Shown: piece after piece, positions 1 to 7,713 of the stretch
How positions within the stretch are numbered: position 1 is the first letter of the stretch
Layout of the letters: the number at the start of each line of letters is the position of its first letter
Source of the DNA: Novosphingobium silvae
GTDB taxonomy: Bacteria; Pseudomonadota; Alphaproteobacteria; Sphingomonadales; Sphingomonadaceae
Assembly (NCBI RefSeq): GCF_009856825.1
Contig: NZ_WVTD01000001.1
Coordinates: 124,001-188,000 of the forward strand
DNA: 64,000 bases
Reading direction: 5' to 3'
Position numbers and translations under genes: made by a program
The notes under the pieces: generated by a model
Told to the model about the DNA's origin: nothing
What the model saw: the letters and a program-made list of their open reading frames with translations, nothing else
Database searches by the model: none

Positions 1-57
1 GACGTGGCCCATCACGTCGATGTGCTCGGGCAGCGCGGTGAAGGTGAGCGTGAACAT
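1..57 (-). CDS. Acyl-CoA thioesterase (hotdog fold), N-terminal fragment
   Basis: Only the first 19 codons lie in the window. The frame begins with ATG at 57-55 and continues off the left edge. The visible end HIDVMGHV (residues 12-19) resembles the active-site start of 4-hydroxybenzoyl-CoA/YbgC-type hotdog thioesterases, where Asp and the GHVNN motif follow a short N-terminal strand. The start overlaps the stop of the upstream peptidase gene (ATGA), which suggests translational coupling in one operon. The family assignment rests on a few residues, so it is plausible rather than secure. Confidence 0.6.
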   Translation of the reverse strand, partial: MFTLTFTALPEHIDVMGHV

Positions 58-2153
58 CAGCCTTCGACCCCGAGCTGCCACAGGATGAAGGCGAATTCCT
101 CCGCCGTCTCCTTCAGGCTCTCGAAGCGGCCGGACTTGCCGCCATGCCCTGCGCCCATGTTGGTCTTGAGGATGAGTTCGTTGTCGTCCGTCTTCATCTC
201 GCGCAACCTGGCGACCCACTTGGCGGGCTCCCAGTAGGTCACGCGCGGATCGTTCAGACCGGCCGTCACCATGATCGGCGGATAGGGCTGGGCCCTGATC
301 TGGTCGTAGGGGCTGTAGCTCAGGATGAGGTCGAAGGCCGCCTTGTCCTCGATCGGGTTGCCCCATTCCGGCCACTCGCCGGGCGTGAGCGGGAGGCTGT
401 CGTCCAGCATGGTGTTGAGCACGTCCACGAAGGGCACATGCGCCACCACCGCGCCGAACAGGTGCGGGTCGGAGTTGATCACCGCCCCCATCAGTTCGCC
501 GCCGGCAGACCCGCCCGAAATGCTGATCCGGCCCTCGGCGGTGAAGCCGCGCTCGATCAGGCCGCGCGCCACGTCCACGAAGTCGTTGAAGGTGTTGGTG
601 CGCCGCTCAAGCTTCCCGGCCTTGTACCAGGCGCGGCCCATGTCGTCGCCGCCGCGGATATGGGCGATGGCATAGGCAAAGCCCCGGTCCACAAGGCTGA
701 GGCGCGAGGTCGAGAAGCCCGGGTCGATGGAGATGCCGTAGGCGCCGTAGCCATAGAGGTGCAGCGGCCCATCGCCGCCCACGGTCTCGGCCCGGTCCTT
801 GCGGTACATGATCGAGACCGGGATCGCGGTGCCGTCGCGCGCGGTGATCTCCAGTCGCTCGGTGGCGTAGAGCGAAGCATCGTAGCCCGAGGGGATTTCC
901 TGGACCTTGAGCGTCTCCAGCGTGCGCGCGGCGACATCGTAGTCCATCACCGAGGACGGGGCGACCATCGATTCGTACGTCAGCCGCAGCGTCGACACAT
1001 GCCATTCAGGGTTGTTCGACAGACCCGCCGAGTAGCTTGCCTCGGGGAAAGTGATCGGCTCCACGCGGGCGGGATCGTCGTAGTAGCGCACCTCGATCCG
1101 GTCGAGGCCGGCGCCTTCGCCCTGCGCACGGCGTCCCTCGATCACGTAGAACTCGCGGAACAGGTCGACGCCGGTGAGGTAGAACTCGTCGGTGCCTTCG
1201 ATCAGGCTCGTCCACTCGCCCGGATTGTCGAGCGGGGCAGTGGCGAGGCGGAAGTTCTCGTGAGTGTCATTGGTGTGGATGTAGAGCACACCGTCGCGCT
1301 CGTCGACGTCGTACTCGACGCCCTTCTGCCGCGCCTTCACGAGTATCTGCGTGCCGAGCGGATCGTCGGCCGGGACCATGCGGCATTCGCTCGTCTCGTG
1401 GTCGCTGGTGCCGATCAGCAGCCACTTCTCGTTCGCGGAGAGCGAGGAGCCGACGCGGAAACCCTCGTCGTCCTCGTGGTAGAGCTCGACGTCGTTCTCC
1501 ACCGGCTCGCCCAGCCAGTGCAGGCGGGCATTGTCGGTGCGCCACTGCTCGTTGGCGAGCGAATAGACGATGCCCCTGTCGCCCGCCACCCAGACGAGGC
1601 CCGAGAGCGTGCCGGGGATCTCGTCCGGCAGCAGTTCGCCGGTTTCGAGGTTCTTGATCCGCGCGGTGAAGCGCTCGGAACCGTTGTCGTCGATCGCATA
1701 GGCGAGGAGCTTGCCGTTCGCGCTGGTGGAGATCGCGCCGAGGCGGAAGTATTCCTTGCCTTGCGCCAAAGCCACCTCGTCGAGGATCAGCTCGTCGGGG
1801 CCGCCTGCCACCGGGCGGCGCCACCACTTCTTGTATTCGGCCCCTTCCTCGAACTCGATCCAGTAGAGCCAGTCGCCGTCCTTCTGCGGCACCGAGGTGT
1901 CGGCTTCCTTGATCCGGCCGCGCATCTCGGTGAACAGCGCGTCGATCCGGCCCTTGTGCGCTGCCATGCGCGCCTCGAACCAGGCGTTCTCCGCCTCCAG
2001 GTGGGAGAGGACCTCCTTGTCCGTCACCTCGGGATAGCCCGCGTCGCGCAGCCAGGCGTAATCGTCGGTCACGCTGGTGCCATGGCGGGTGAAGGAATGC
2101 GGCTTCTTCGCCGCGCGCGGGGGACCGATCAAGGTCTGGGTGGAATCTGCCAT
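57..2153 (-). CDS. ptrB: Oligopeptidase B, S9A prolyl-oligopeptidase family
   Basis: The protein is 698 aa, against 686 aa for E. coli PtrB. It is a cytoplasmic serine peptidase that cuts short peptides after basic residues. The N-terminal two thirds should form the gating beta-propeller. The C-terminal alpha/beta-hydrolase domain carries the nucleophile in GGSAGG (Ser at about residue 549), an Asp in NDPRV and the His in GAGHGG. I start at the internal ATG at 2153 (MADSTQ). A second in-frame ATG lies 9 bases upstream at 2162, and neither has a clear Shine-Dalgarno. The stop overlaps the next gene's ATG. It is divergent from the aminopeptidase gene with only about 50 bases between them, so promoters must overlap the 5' coding ends. 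Confidence 0.93.
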   Translation of the reverse strand: MADSTQTLIGPPRAAKKPHSFTRHGTSVTDDYAWLRDAGYPEVTDKEVLSHLEAENAWFEARMAAHKGRIDALFTEMRGRIKEADTSVPQKDGDWLYWIEFEEGAEYKKWWRRPVAGGPDELILDEVALAQGKEYFRLGAISTSANGKLLAYAIDDNGSERFTARIKNLETGELLPDEIPGTLSGLVWVAGDRGIVYSLANEQWRTDNARLHWLGEPVENDVELYHEDDEGFRVGSSLSANEKWLLIGTSDHETSECRMVPADDPLGTQILVKARQKGVEYDVDERDGVLYIHTNDTHENFRLATAPLDNPGEWTSLIEGTDEFYLTGVDLFREFYVIEGRRAQGEGAGLDRIEVRYYDDPARVEPITFPEASYSAGLSNNPEWHVSTLRLTYESMVAPSSVMDYDVAARTLETLKVQEIPSGYDASLYATERLEITARDGTAIPVSIMYRKDRAETVGGDGPLHLYGYGAYGISIDPGFSTSRLSLVDRGFAYAIAHIRGGDDMGRAWYKAGKLERRTNTFNDFVDVARGLIERGFTAEGRISISGGSAGGELMGAVINSDPHLFGAVVAHVPFVDVLNTMLDDSLPLTPGEWPEWGNPIEDKAAFDLILSYSPYDQIRAQPYPPIMVTAGLNDPRVTYWEPAKWVARLREMKTDDNELILKTNMGAGHGGKSGRFESLKETAEEFAFILWQLGVEG

Positions 2154-2203
2154 CGCTCCCATCTATGTTTGCAGCATTCCCCCCGCAAGCCGGATACCAT
2201 GAC

Positions 2204-4024
2204 ATGCTGATGAATACTCACGAAGCCCGCCTCGACGACCTGCGCAAGGAACTGAAGGCGCGCGGTCTCGACGGGTTCGTGATCCCGATCTCGGACGAGC
2301 ACATGAGCGAATACGTGGGCGCCTATGCGCAGCGGCTGGAATGGCTGACCGGCTTCGGCGGCTCGGCGGGGACGGCCGTGGTGCTGACGGACCCGGCGCT
2401 GGTGCCCTCCGCGGCGATGTTCGTCGACGGTCGCTATACCCTGCAGGTGCGCGAGCAGGTCGATGGCCGGCTCTATGCTTACGAAAGCGTGCCGCAGACC
2501 AGCCCGGCCGCGTGGCTGGCCCGCCATGCGCCCGCTGAGGCGCGTATCGGCTACGACGCCTGGCTGCACGGCTCCAGGTGGGCACAGGGGCTGGAGCAGG
2601 CGCTGGCCGCCCGGGGCGCCGCCCTCGTGGCGGTGGACGGCAACCCCGTGGACGCGGTGTGGCACGACCAGCCCGTCCCATCCGATGCCCCCGCACTCGT
2701 CCATCCCGACAAGTACGCCGGCCAGTCGAGCGAGGCGAAGCGCGCGGCGGTGTCCGAATGGCTTTCCGAGCGCGGGCTCGACGCGGCCGTCGTCACCGCG
2801 CTCGATTCGATTGCGTGGCTGCTCAACATCCGGGGCACCGACGTGAGCCGCACGCCCGTCGCCCTCTCCTACGTCATCGCCCGCGCGGACGGCACCGCCG
2901 AGCTGTTCATGGCACCCGGGAAAGTCACCGAAGACGTGCGCCGCCATCTTGGCAACGCGGTGAGCATCCGCCCGCGCGACAGCTTCGTCGCGGCGCTGCG
3001 CGACCTTGCCGGCAAGCGCGTGGCGGTCGATCCCGAACGCGCCGTCAGCGCCATCTTCGCGGAACTGAGGAACGCGGGCGCCACCATCGTCGAGGAACGT
3101 GATCCCACCGTGCTGCCCAAGGCGATCAAGAACCCGGTGGAGCAGCAGGGCCACCGCGCCGCGCAGGCCCGCGATGCGGCGGCCGTGTCGCGCTTCCTGC
3201 ACTGGCTTGCGGTGGAAGCGCCCAAGGGCGGCGTCACCGAGCTTTCCGCCGCCGCCAGCCTGCAGTCCTTCCGCGAGATGGACCCGCTGCTGCGCGACCT
3301 TTCGTTCGACACGATCTCGGGCGCGGGGCCGAACGGCGCCAGCCCGCATTACCGCGTCTCGGAGGAGACGAACCTGAAGCTGGAGCCGAACTCGGTCTAT
3401 CTCGTCGATTCGGGCGGGCAATACCTTGACGGCACCACCGACATCACCCGCACCGTCTGGGTCGGCCCCGATGCGCCCGGGCCCGAAGTGAAGGACCGCT
3501 TCACCCGCGTGCTCAAGGGCCACATCGCGCTGGCGCTGGCGGTCTTCCCGCAAGGCACGGTGGGCGGGCAGCTCGACGTGCTGGCGCGCCTGCCGCTGTG
3601 GGAGGCCGGGCTCGACTATGCGCACGGCACCGGCCACGGCGTCGGCAGCTTCCTGTCGGTGCACGAAGGACCGCAGCGCATCGGCAAGCCGGCGGGCGGG
3701 CAGGCCGGAACCGACCAGCCGCTGATGCCGGGCATGTTCCTGTCGAACGAGCCGGGCTACTACAAGACCGGCGAGTACGGCATCCGCATCGAAAACCTGG
3801 TGCTGGTGGAACCGCGCGCGATCGAGGGTGCCGAGGGCGAGTTCTACGGCTTCGAGACGCTCACCCACGTGCCGATCGAACGTCATCTTGTTGACGTGTC
3901 GCTGCTGACCGAGGCCGAGCTTGCATGGTGGAACGCCTATCATGCCCGCGTGCTCGAGATCGTCGCCCCGCAGCTCGACGGCCCCTCCCTCGCCTGGCTG
4001 GAGGCGCAGTGCGCGCCGCTTTGA
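2204..4024 (+). CDS. Xaa-Pro aminopeptidase family (M24B) metallopeptidase
   Basis: The protein is 606 aa, the long two-creatinase-domain form of aminopeptidase P. It removes an N-terminal residue preceding proline. The C-terminal pita-bread domain shows all five expected metal ligands: the two Asp in VDSGG..DGTTDITR, His in HGTGHGVG, Glu in NEPGYY and Glu in FETLTHV. N-terminal and middle creatinase-like domains occupy roughly residues 1-300. The frame is open to 2165, but the family-like start is MLMNTHEARL at 2204, or MNTHEARL at 2210. No strong ribosome binding site separates them. It is followed after 28 bases by the cupin gene, so the two are probably co-transcribed. Confidence 0.92.
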   Translation: MLMNTHEARLDDLRKELKARGLDGFVIPISDEHMSEYVGAYAQRLEWLTGFGGSAGTAVVLTDPALVPSAAMFVDGRYTLQVREQVDGRLYAYESVPQTSPAAWLARHAPAEARIGYDAWLHGSRWAQGLEQALAARGAALVAVDGNPVDAVWHDQPVPSDAPALVHPDKYAGQSSEAKRAAVSEWLSERGLDAAVVTALDSIAWLLNIRGTDVSRTPVALSYVIARADGTAELFMAPGKVTEDVRRHLGNAVSIRPRDSFVAALRDLAGKRVAVDPERAVSAIFAELRNAGATIVEERDPTVLPKAIKNPVEQQGHRAAQARDAAAVSRFLHWLAVEAPKGGVTELSAAASLQSFREMDPLLRDLSFDTISGAGPNGASPHYRVSEETNLKLEPNSVYLVDSGGQYLDGTTDITRTVWVGPDAPGPEVKDRFTRVLKGHIALALAVFPQGTVGGQLDVLARLPLWEAGLDYAHGTGHGVGSFLSVHEGPQRIGKPAGGQAGTDQPLMPGMFLSNEPGYYKTGEYGIRIENLVLVEPRAIEGAEGEFYGFETLTHVPIERHLVDVSLLTEAELAWWNAYHARVLEIVAPQLDGPSLAWLEAQCAPL

Positions 4025-4052
4025 CAACCTCGCTCTGACAGGAGAAATCCCC

Positions 4053-4462
4053 ATGACCACGCTGGCGCGCGACCTTCGGACTTTCCCGGTCCACCTGGGC
4101 CCCGCGCCGGCGCGGCCATCCAGCCCGCCTTTACCGGAACCATGGAATGGTACGCCGACTACGCAAGGCGCACCGAGGCCGAGGATGAGGACGGGTTCGG
4201 GCGGCTGGTCAGCATGTTCGACTTCGCGCAGGACTGGGACAGCTGGGAAATGCACCCTGCGGGCGACGAGGTCGTGGTCTGCCTCGCGGGCGAGATGACG
4301 CTGATCCAGGAACATCCCGACGGCAGCCTCCACTCCGAGACGATCGCGGCGGGGCAGTACCTCATCAACCCCGCCGGGGTGTGGCACACGGCCAATATCC
4401 CGGTGCCCGCCAGCGCGCTGTTCATTACCGCCGGACAGGGCACCGAGAGCCGCCCGCGCTAA
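4053..4462 (+). pseudogene. Cupin-domain protein, apparently frameshifted near its start
   Basis: Two overlapping frames together make one cupin protein of about 136 aa. The first begins at ATG 4053 behind a good AGGAGA (4040-4045) and reads MTTLARDLRTFPVHLGP. It then runs into low-complexity sequence. The second frame carries AAIQPAFTGTMEWYADY and continues to the cupin core (WEMHPAGDEVV, then the HTA strand near the C terminus) and stop at 4462. One missing G around 4100-4105 would join them. It may be a real lesion, a sequencing error, or a shorter protein starting at ATG 4142. Cupins of this type are small beta-barrels of unknown substrate. Confidence 0.72.
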
Positions 4463-4473
4463 AGACGGGGACT

Positions 4474-4494
4474 GCGCCCTGCGCCCTGCGCCCT
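4474..4494. repeat. Triple 7-bp tandem repeat GCGCCCT
   Basis: Three perfect direct copies of GCGCCCT follow the cupin stop codon and run into a C-rich tract. It lies in the 299-base non-coding stretch between the cupin and EF-hand genes. No function can be read from it, and slippage of GC-rich sequence is the simplest origin. Confidence 0.7.
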
Positions 4495-4587
4495 GCGCTC
4501 GCCACCGCCCCCGCCCCCGCCCCCTGCTCCTCCAAGCCCCCCGGGTCATTTCATCCGGCCGCTGAACAACCGTTCACCGGCTTTGCG

Positions 4588-4599
4588 CGTTCATGAACG
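4588..4599. promoter_or_regulatory. 12-bp perfect palindrome upstream of the EF-hand operon
   Basis: CGTTCATGAACG is a perfect palindrome. The same half-site occurs in inverted orientation at 4569-4576 (ACCGTTCA against TGAACGGT at 4594-4601). It sits about 165 bases before the EF-hand start, in the only sizeable non-coding stretch nearby, and could be an operator. No regulator can be named. Confidence 0.4.
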
Positions 4600-4612
4600 G
4601 TGACGCGCAGGT

Positions 4613-4662
4613 GTGACAATTGGCGACAATAAACGCCGCCGCCGGCATAACTGCGCGACAAC
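4613..4662 (+). promoter_or_regulatory. Phased GTGACAAT/GCGACAAT direct repeats, candidate response-regulator site
   Basis: GTGACAAT (4613-4620) and GCGACAAT (4623-4630) are direct repeats with start-to-start spacing of exactly 10 bp. A third copy, GCGACAAC (4655-4662), lies 32 bp further on, about three helical turns. Tandem half-sites on one helix face are typical of OmpR/PhoB-family regulators (family knowledge). The downstream operon encodes such a regulator, so autoregulation is a reasonable inference. Confidence 0.45.
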
Positions 4663-4761
4663 AGGCCCGTAGAACGGGTTCCAGAGAGCCGCGGGGCACC
4701 TTCCCCTCCCCCGCCGCGCGGTTCTCATCCCCTTTCGCAGAAAACGGATCAGAGAAACGCC

Positions 4762-5427
4762 ATGATCACCACGATGAAGAAGCTGACGCTCGGCCTCTCG
4801 GCCGTCGCTCTTGCCACAGGCGGCGTCGCCTGCGCGCAGGCTCCCGCCAACCCGCCCAGGATGGAGCGCCCCAGGATGGATGCGGACGGCGACGGCACCG
4901 TGACCCGCGCCGAGGCGCAGACCGCCGCCGCCGCCATGTTCGCCCGGATGGATGCCAACAAGGACGGCAAGCTCGACAAGGCCGATCGCGAACTCGCCCG
5001 CCAGCAGATGCGCGATGCCCGCTTCGCCCGGATGGACGCCAACGGCGACGGTTCGATCTCGAAGACCGAGTTCTCCGCCGAGCGCGGTCCCAAGGGCGGC
5101 GAAGGTGCAGAACGCCCCGGCAATGACGGTCCCCGCGCCGAAGGCCGCAAGGACGGCAAGCGCGGCGGGCATCACCGCTTCGGCAAGGGTGGCCACGGTC
5201 GCCACGGCGGCATGATGATGATGGCCAAGCAGGCCGACACCAACAACGACGGCGCCATCAGCCAGGCCGAATTCACCGCCGCCGCCATGAAGCGCTTCGA
5301 TGCCGAGGACGCCAACAAGGACGGCAAGGTCACCAAGGAAGAGCGCACGGCCGCGCGCCAGGCGATGAAGGCCAAGTGGCAGCAGATGCGCGCCGACAAG
5401 AAGGCTGACAGCAAGGCCGCGAACTGA
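4762..5427 (+). CDS. Secreted EF-hand calcium-binding protein
   Basis: The protein is 221 aa with a signal peptide ending near residue 26 (cleavage after ACAQA). Five canonical EF-hand loops are visible at about residues 40-51 (DADGDGTVTRAE), 64-75 (DANKDGKLDKAD), 92-103 (DANGDGSISKTE), 159-170 (DTNNDGAISQAE) and 183-194 (DANKDGKVTKEE). Each has Asp/Asn at positions 1, 3 and 5 and an acidic residue at position 12. Residues 137-149 are rich in His and Gly and might bind transition metals. An in-frame ATG at 4774 (MKKLTLGL) would give a more typical signal peptide. It lies 31 bases before the response regulator and probably shares its transcript. A periplasmic calcium sensor or buffer is likely, but its partner is unknown. 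Confidence 0.88.
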   Translation: MITTMKKLTLGLSAVALATGGVACAQAPANPPRMERPRMDADGDGTVTRAEAQTAAAAMFARMDANKDGKLDKADRELARQQMRDARFARMDANGDGSISKTEFSAERGPKGGEGAERPGNDGPRAEGRKDGKRGGHHRFGKGGHGRHGGMMMMAKQADTNNDGAISQAEFTAAAMKRFDAEDANKDGKVTKEERTAARQAMKAKWQQMRADKKADSKAAN

Positions 5428-5458
5428 CAGGGATGGCGCGGCCCTTCGAGGAATACCG

Positions 5459-6223
5459 ATGAACGATACCGCGCCTTCCCCGCCAGCCCCTCCAAGGCTG
5501 CTGCTCGTCGATGACGAGGCGGCCCTGCGCGAACCCCTGGGCGAGTACCTCTCGCGGCAGGGGTTCGCCGTCGTCCAGTGCGAAAGCGCCGCGCAGGCCC
5601 GCTCCCGCCTGCGCGACGCGGCGGGCGAGGACCGTTTCGATCTCGTCCTGCTCGACATCATGATGCCGGGCGAGGATGGCCTCTCGCTCTGCCGCCATCT
5701 GGTCGAGGCGCAGGACATGCCGGTCATCTTCCTCACCGCGCGCGGCGAGCCGACCGACCGCATCGTCGGGCTCGAGATCGGCGCCGACGACTATGTGGTG
5801 AAGCCTTTCGAACCGCGCGAGCTGGTGGCGCGCATCCGCAGCGTGCTGCGCCGCGCCGCCCGCACCGGGAACGCCGCGCCCGAGGCCGAGAACGAGGCCT
5901 TCGAGTTCGAGAGCTGGCGCCTCGATCCCCTCAAGCGCCGCCTGATCGACCCCGAAGGTGCGATCGTGGCGATTTCCTCGGTCGAGTTCCGGCTGCTGAT
6001 GGCCTTCCTCGAACATCCCCGTCAGGTGCTCAACCGCGACCGCCTGCTCGACATGGTGCAGGGCCGCGAGGCGCACCTGTTCGACCGCGCGGTGGACAAT
6101 CAGGTCAGCCGCCTGCGCCGCAAGATCGAGGTCGACAGCCGCAATCCGCAACTGATCCAGACCGTCTGGGGCGGTGGCTACATGCTCGCCGCGGACGTGC
6201 GCCGCGTGACGCTCGACAGCTGA
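5459..6223 (+). CDS. Response regulator, OmpR/PhoB family
   Basis: The protein is 254 aa, with an N-terminal receiver domain and a C-terminal winged-helix DNA-binding domain. The receiver shows the acidic pocket (VDDE at 17-20), the phospho-acceptor Asp66 in LLDIMMPG, Thr93 and the invariant Lys115 in VVKPF. The DNA-binding domain ends with the usual QTVWGGGYML hairpin. The gene sits between the EF-hand gene and its sensor kinase, and its stop overlaps the kinase start (TGATG). It resembles the OmpR/EnvZ-like regulators common in alphaproteobacteria. The target genes cannot be read from sequence, but phased repeats upstream of the operon are candidate sites. Confidence 0.94.
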   Translation: MNDTAPSPPAPPRLLLVDDEAALREPLGEYLSRQGFAVVQCESAAQARSRLRDAAGEDRFDLVLLDIMMPGEDGLSLCRHLVEAQDMPVIFLTARGEPTDRIVGLEIGADDYVVKPFEPRELVARIRSVLRRAARTGNAAPEAENEAFEFESWRLDPLKRRLIDPEGAIVAISSVEFRLLMAFLEHPRQVLNRDRLLDMVQGREAHLFDRAVDNQVSRLRRKIEVDSRNPQLIQTVWGGGYMLAADVRRVTLDS

Positions 6224-7659
6224 TGAAGTTTCCTTCCCCCGCCCTTCCCCGGCCCAAGAGCCTCATGGGGCAGATGCTGATGGCGGTCGCCGCCGCGCTG
6301 CTGCTCGTGCAAGGGATTGGCGCGCTTCTCGTCTTCCGCGCCCAGCGGGAGAGCTTCGAGGTCGGCATGGCCAATGCCGCCGCCTTCCGCCTCGTCGCCG
6401 AGACGCGCGGTCCCGGCGCTCTCGAACGGATGCGGCGGGGCGACCGCCCGGCGTTCGGTGGAGCCCAGCCGCGCGGCTTCCCCGTGGAGTTCGCCACCGC
6501 ATCCCCCGCCCGCCCCGGCGAGGATCGCGACGCGCGGGCGGAGGCCCGCATCGCGCGCATCCTCGACGATCAGGAACTGCAGGCCTCTGAAGTCGTCGTC
6601 CTGCACCGCACGGTGCGCGGCGATGCCGCCGCCCGCCGCACGCTGGAGCGCCGCGCCGCGCGCCGGCACATGGACGAGGCGAAGCTCGCCGGGCTGATGG
6701 ACGACAACTTGCTGGTGGTCGCCATCCGCCAGCCCGCACGCGCGAACTGGATGGTCGCGCGCATCCGCTCGCCGCGCGTCGTCAATCTGCTGCTCGTCCC
6801 GCTCCTGGCGCAGACGCTGGTCATCTACCTCGTGCTGGTGGGCGCGGTGGCGCTGATCCTGCGCCGCATCACCCGCCCGCTGGCGGCGCTGACCCGCCGG
6901 GTGGAGCAGTTCGCCTATGCGCCGGGCTCCGCCGGGCAGTTGGAGCCCAGTGGGCCGGACGACATGCAGCGCCTGATCGTGGCGCACAACGCCATGGAAG
7001 CGCGCATCGTCGCGATGCTCGACGAGAAGGACGTGATGCTCGGCGCCATCGGCCACGATCTCAAGACCCCGCTCGCGGCCTTGCGGGTACGGATCGAATC
7101 GGTCGAGAACGATGCCGAGCGTGGCCGCATGGCCGGCACCATCGAGGACATCGTGCGCACGCTCGACGACATCCTCTCGCTTGCCCGCGTGGGCCGTCCC
7201 AGCGACCCGCGCGAGCGTACCGAACTTTCCGCTCTCGTCGCCTCCGTGGTGGAGGAGTACGAGGACATGGGCGATCCGGTGGAACTTGGCGATACGCAGC
7301 GCATCGTGCTGGAGGCGCGCTCGACCTGGCTGCGCCGCGCGCTGCGCAACCTCATCGGCAATGCCCTGCGCTATGGCGAGCGCGCGCGCGTCACGCTATC
7401 GCGCGAAGGCGGGAGCGCGGTCATCCGCATCGAGGACGACGGCCCCGGCATCCCCGAGGCCGAGATCGAGGGCATGATGAACCCTTTCGTGCGCGGCGAT
7501 CCATCCCGCAATTCGGCGACTGGCGGGGCCGGGCTCGGCCTGGCGCTGGCGCGTGCGATCGCGGACCAGCACGGCGGCGCGCTGGTGCTGGCGAACCGGC
7601 TCTCGCCCGCCGGAAAGGTGGAGGGGCTGACCGCCCGGCTGGAAATCCCCGCCGCCTGA
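6223..7659 (+). CDS. Sensor histidine kinase, cognate to the upstream regulator
   Basis: The protein is 478 aa and starts at an ATG overlapping the regulator stop. The order is transmembrane helix 1 (about 15-38), a periplasmic domain of about 145 residues, helix 2 (about 186-210), a HAMP-like linker, a HisKA domain with His278 in GHDLKTPLAAL, then HATPase_c. The ATPase motifs are N-box (LRNLIGNALRYGE), G1 (DDGPGIP) and G2 (GAGLGLALA). The periplasmic domain has no recognisable sensor fold and is rich in Arg and Asp/Glu, so it could sense a cation. With the EF-hand protein this suggests a calcium- or metal-responsive system, which is inference only. Confidence 0.93.
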   Translation: MKFPSPALPRPKSLMGQMLMAVAAALLLVQGIGALLVFRAQRESFEVGMANAAAFRLVAETRGPGALERMRRGDRPAFGGAQPRGFPVEFATASPARPGEDRDARAEARIARILDDQELQASEVVVLHRTVRGDAAARRTLERRAARRHMDEAKLAGLMDDNLLVVAIRQPARANWMVARIRSPRVVNLLLVPLLAQTLVIYLVLVGAVALILRRITRPLAALTRRVEQFAYAPGSAGQLEPSGPDDMQRLIVAHNAMEARIVAMLDEKDVMLGAIGHDLKTPLAALRVRIESVENDAERGRMAGTIEDIVRTLDDILSLARVGRPSDPRERTELSALVASVVEEYEDMGDPVELGDTQRIVLEARSTWLRRALRNLIGNALRYGERARVTLSREGGSAVIRIEDDGPGIPEAEIEGMMNPFVRGDPSRNSATGGAGLGLALARAIADQHGGALVLANRLSPAGKVEGLTARLEIPAA

Positions 7660-7713
7660 CCGCGACGGGGTTTGCCTGTGCTTGGCGCTGCCGCTAAGGG
7701 CCTGCCAAAGCCC

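Noticed and set aside
144..2210. 688-codon open frame antisense to oligopeptidase B
   Set aside because: It is a shadow of high-GC third-position bias. Its translation is Arg/Gly/Val/Asp-rich with no family motif, while the opposite strand has a complete catalytic triad.
2129..4549. 806-codon antisense frame across the aminopeptidase and cupin genes
   Set aside because: Same cause; it spans two real genes and has low-complexity composition.
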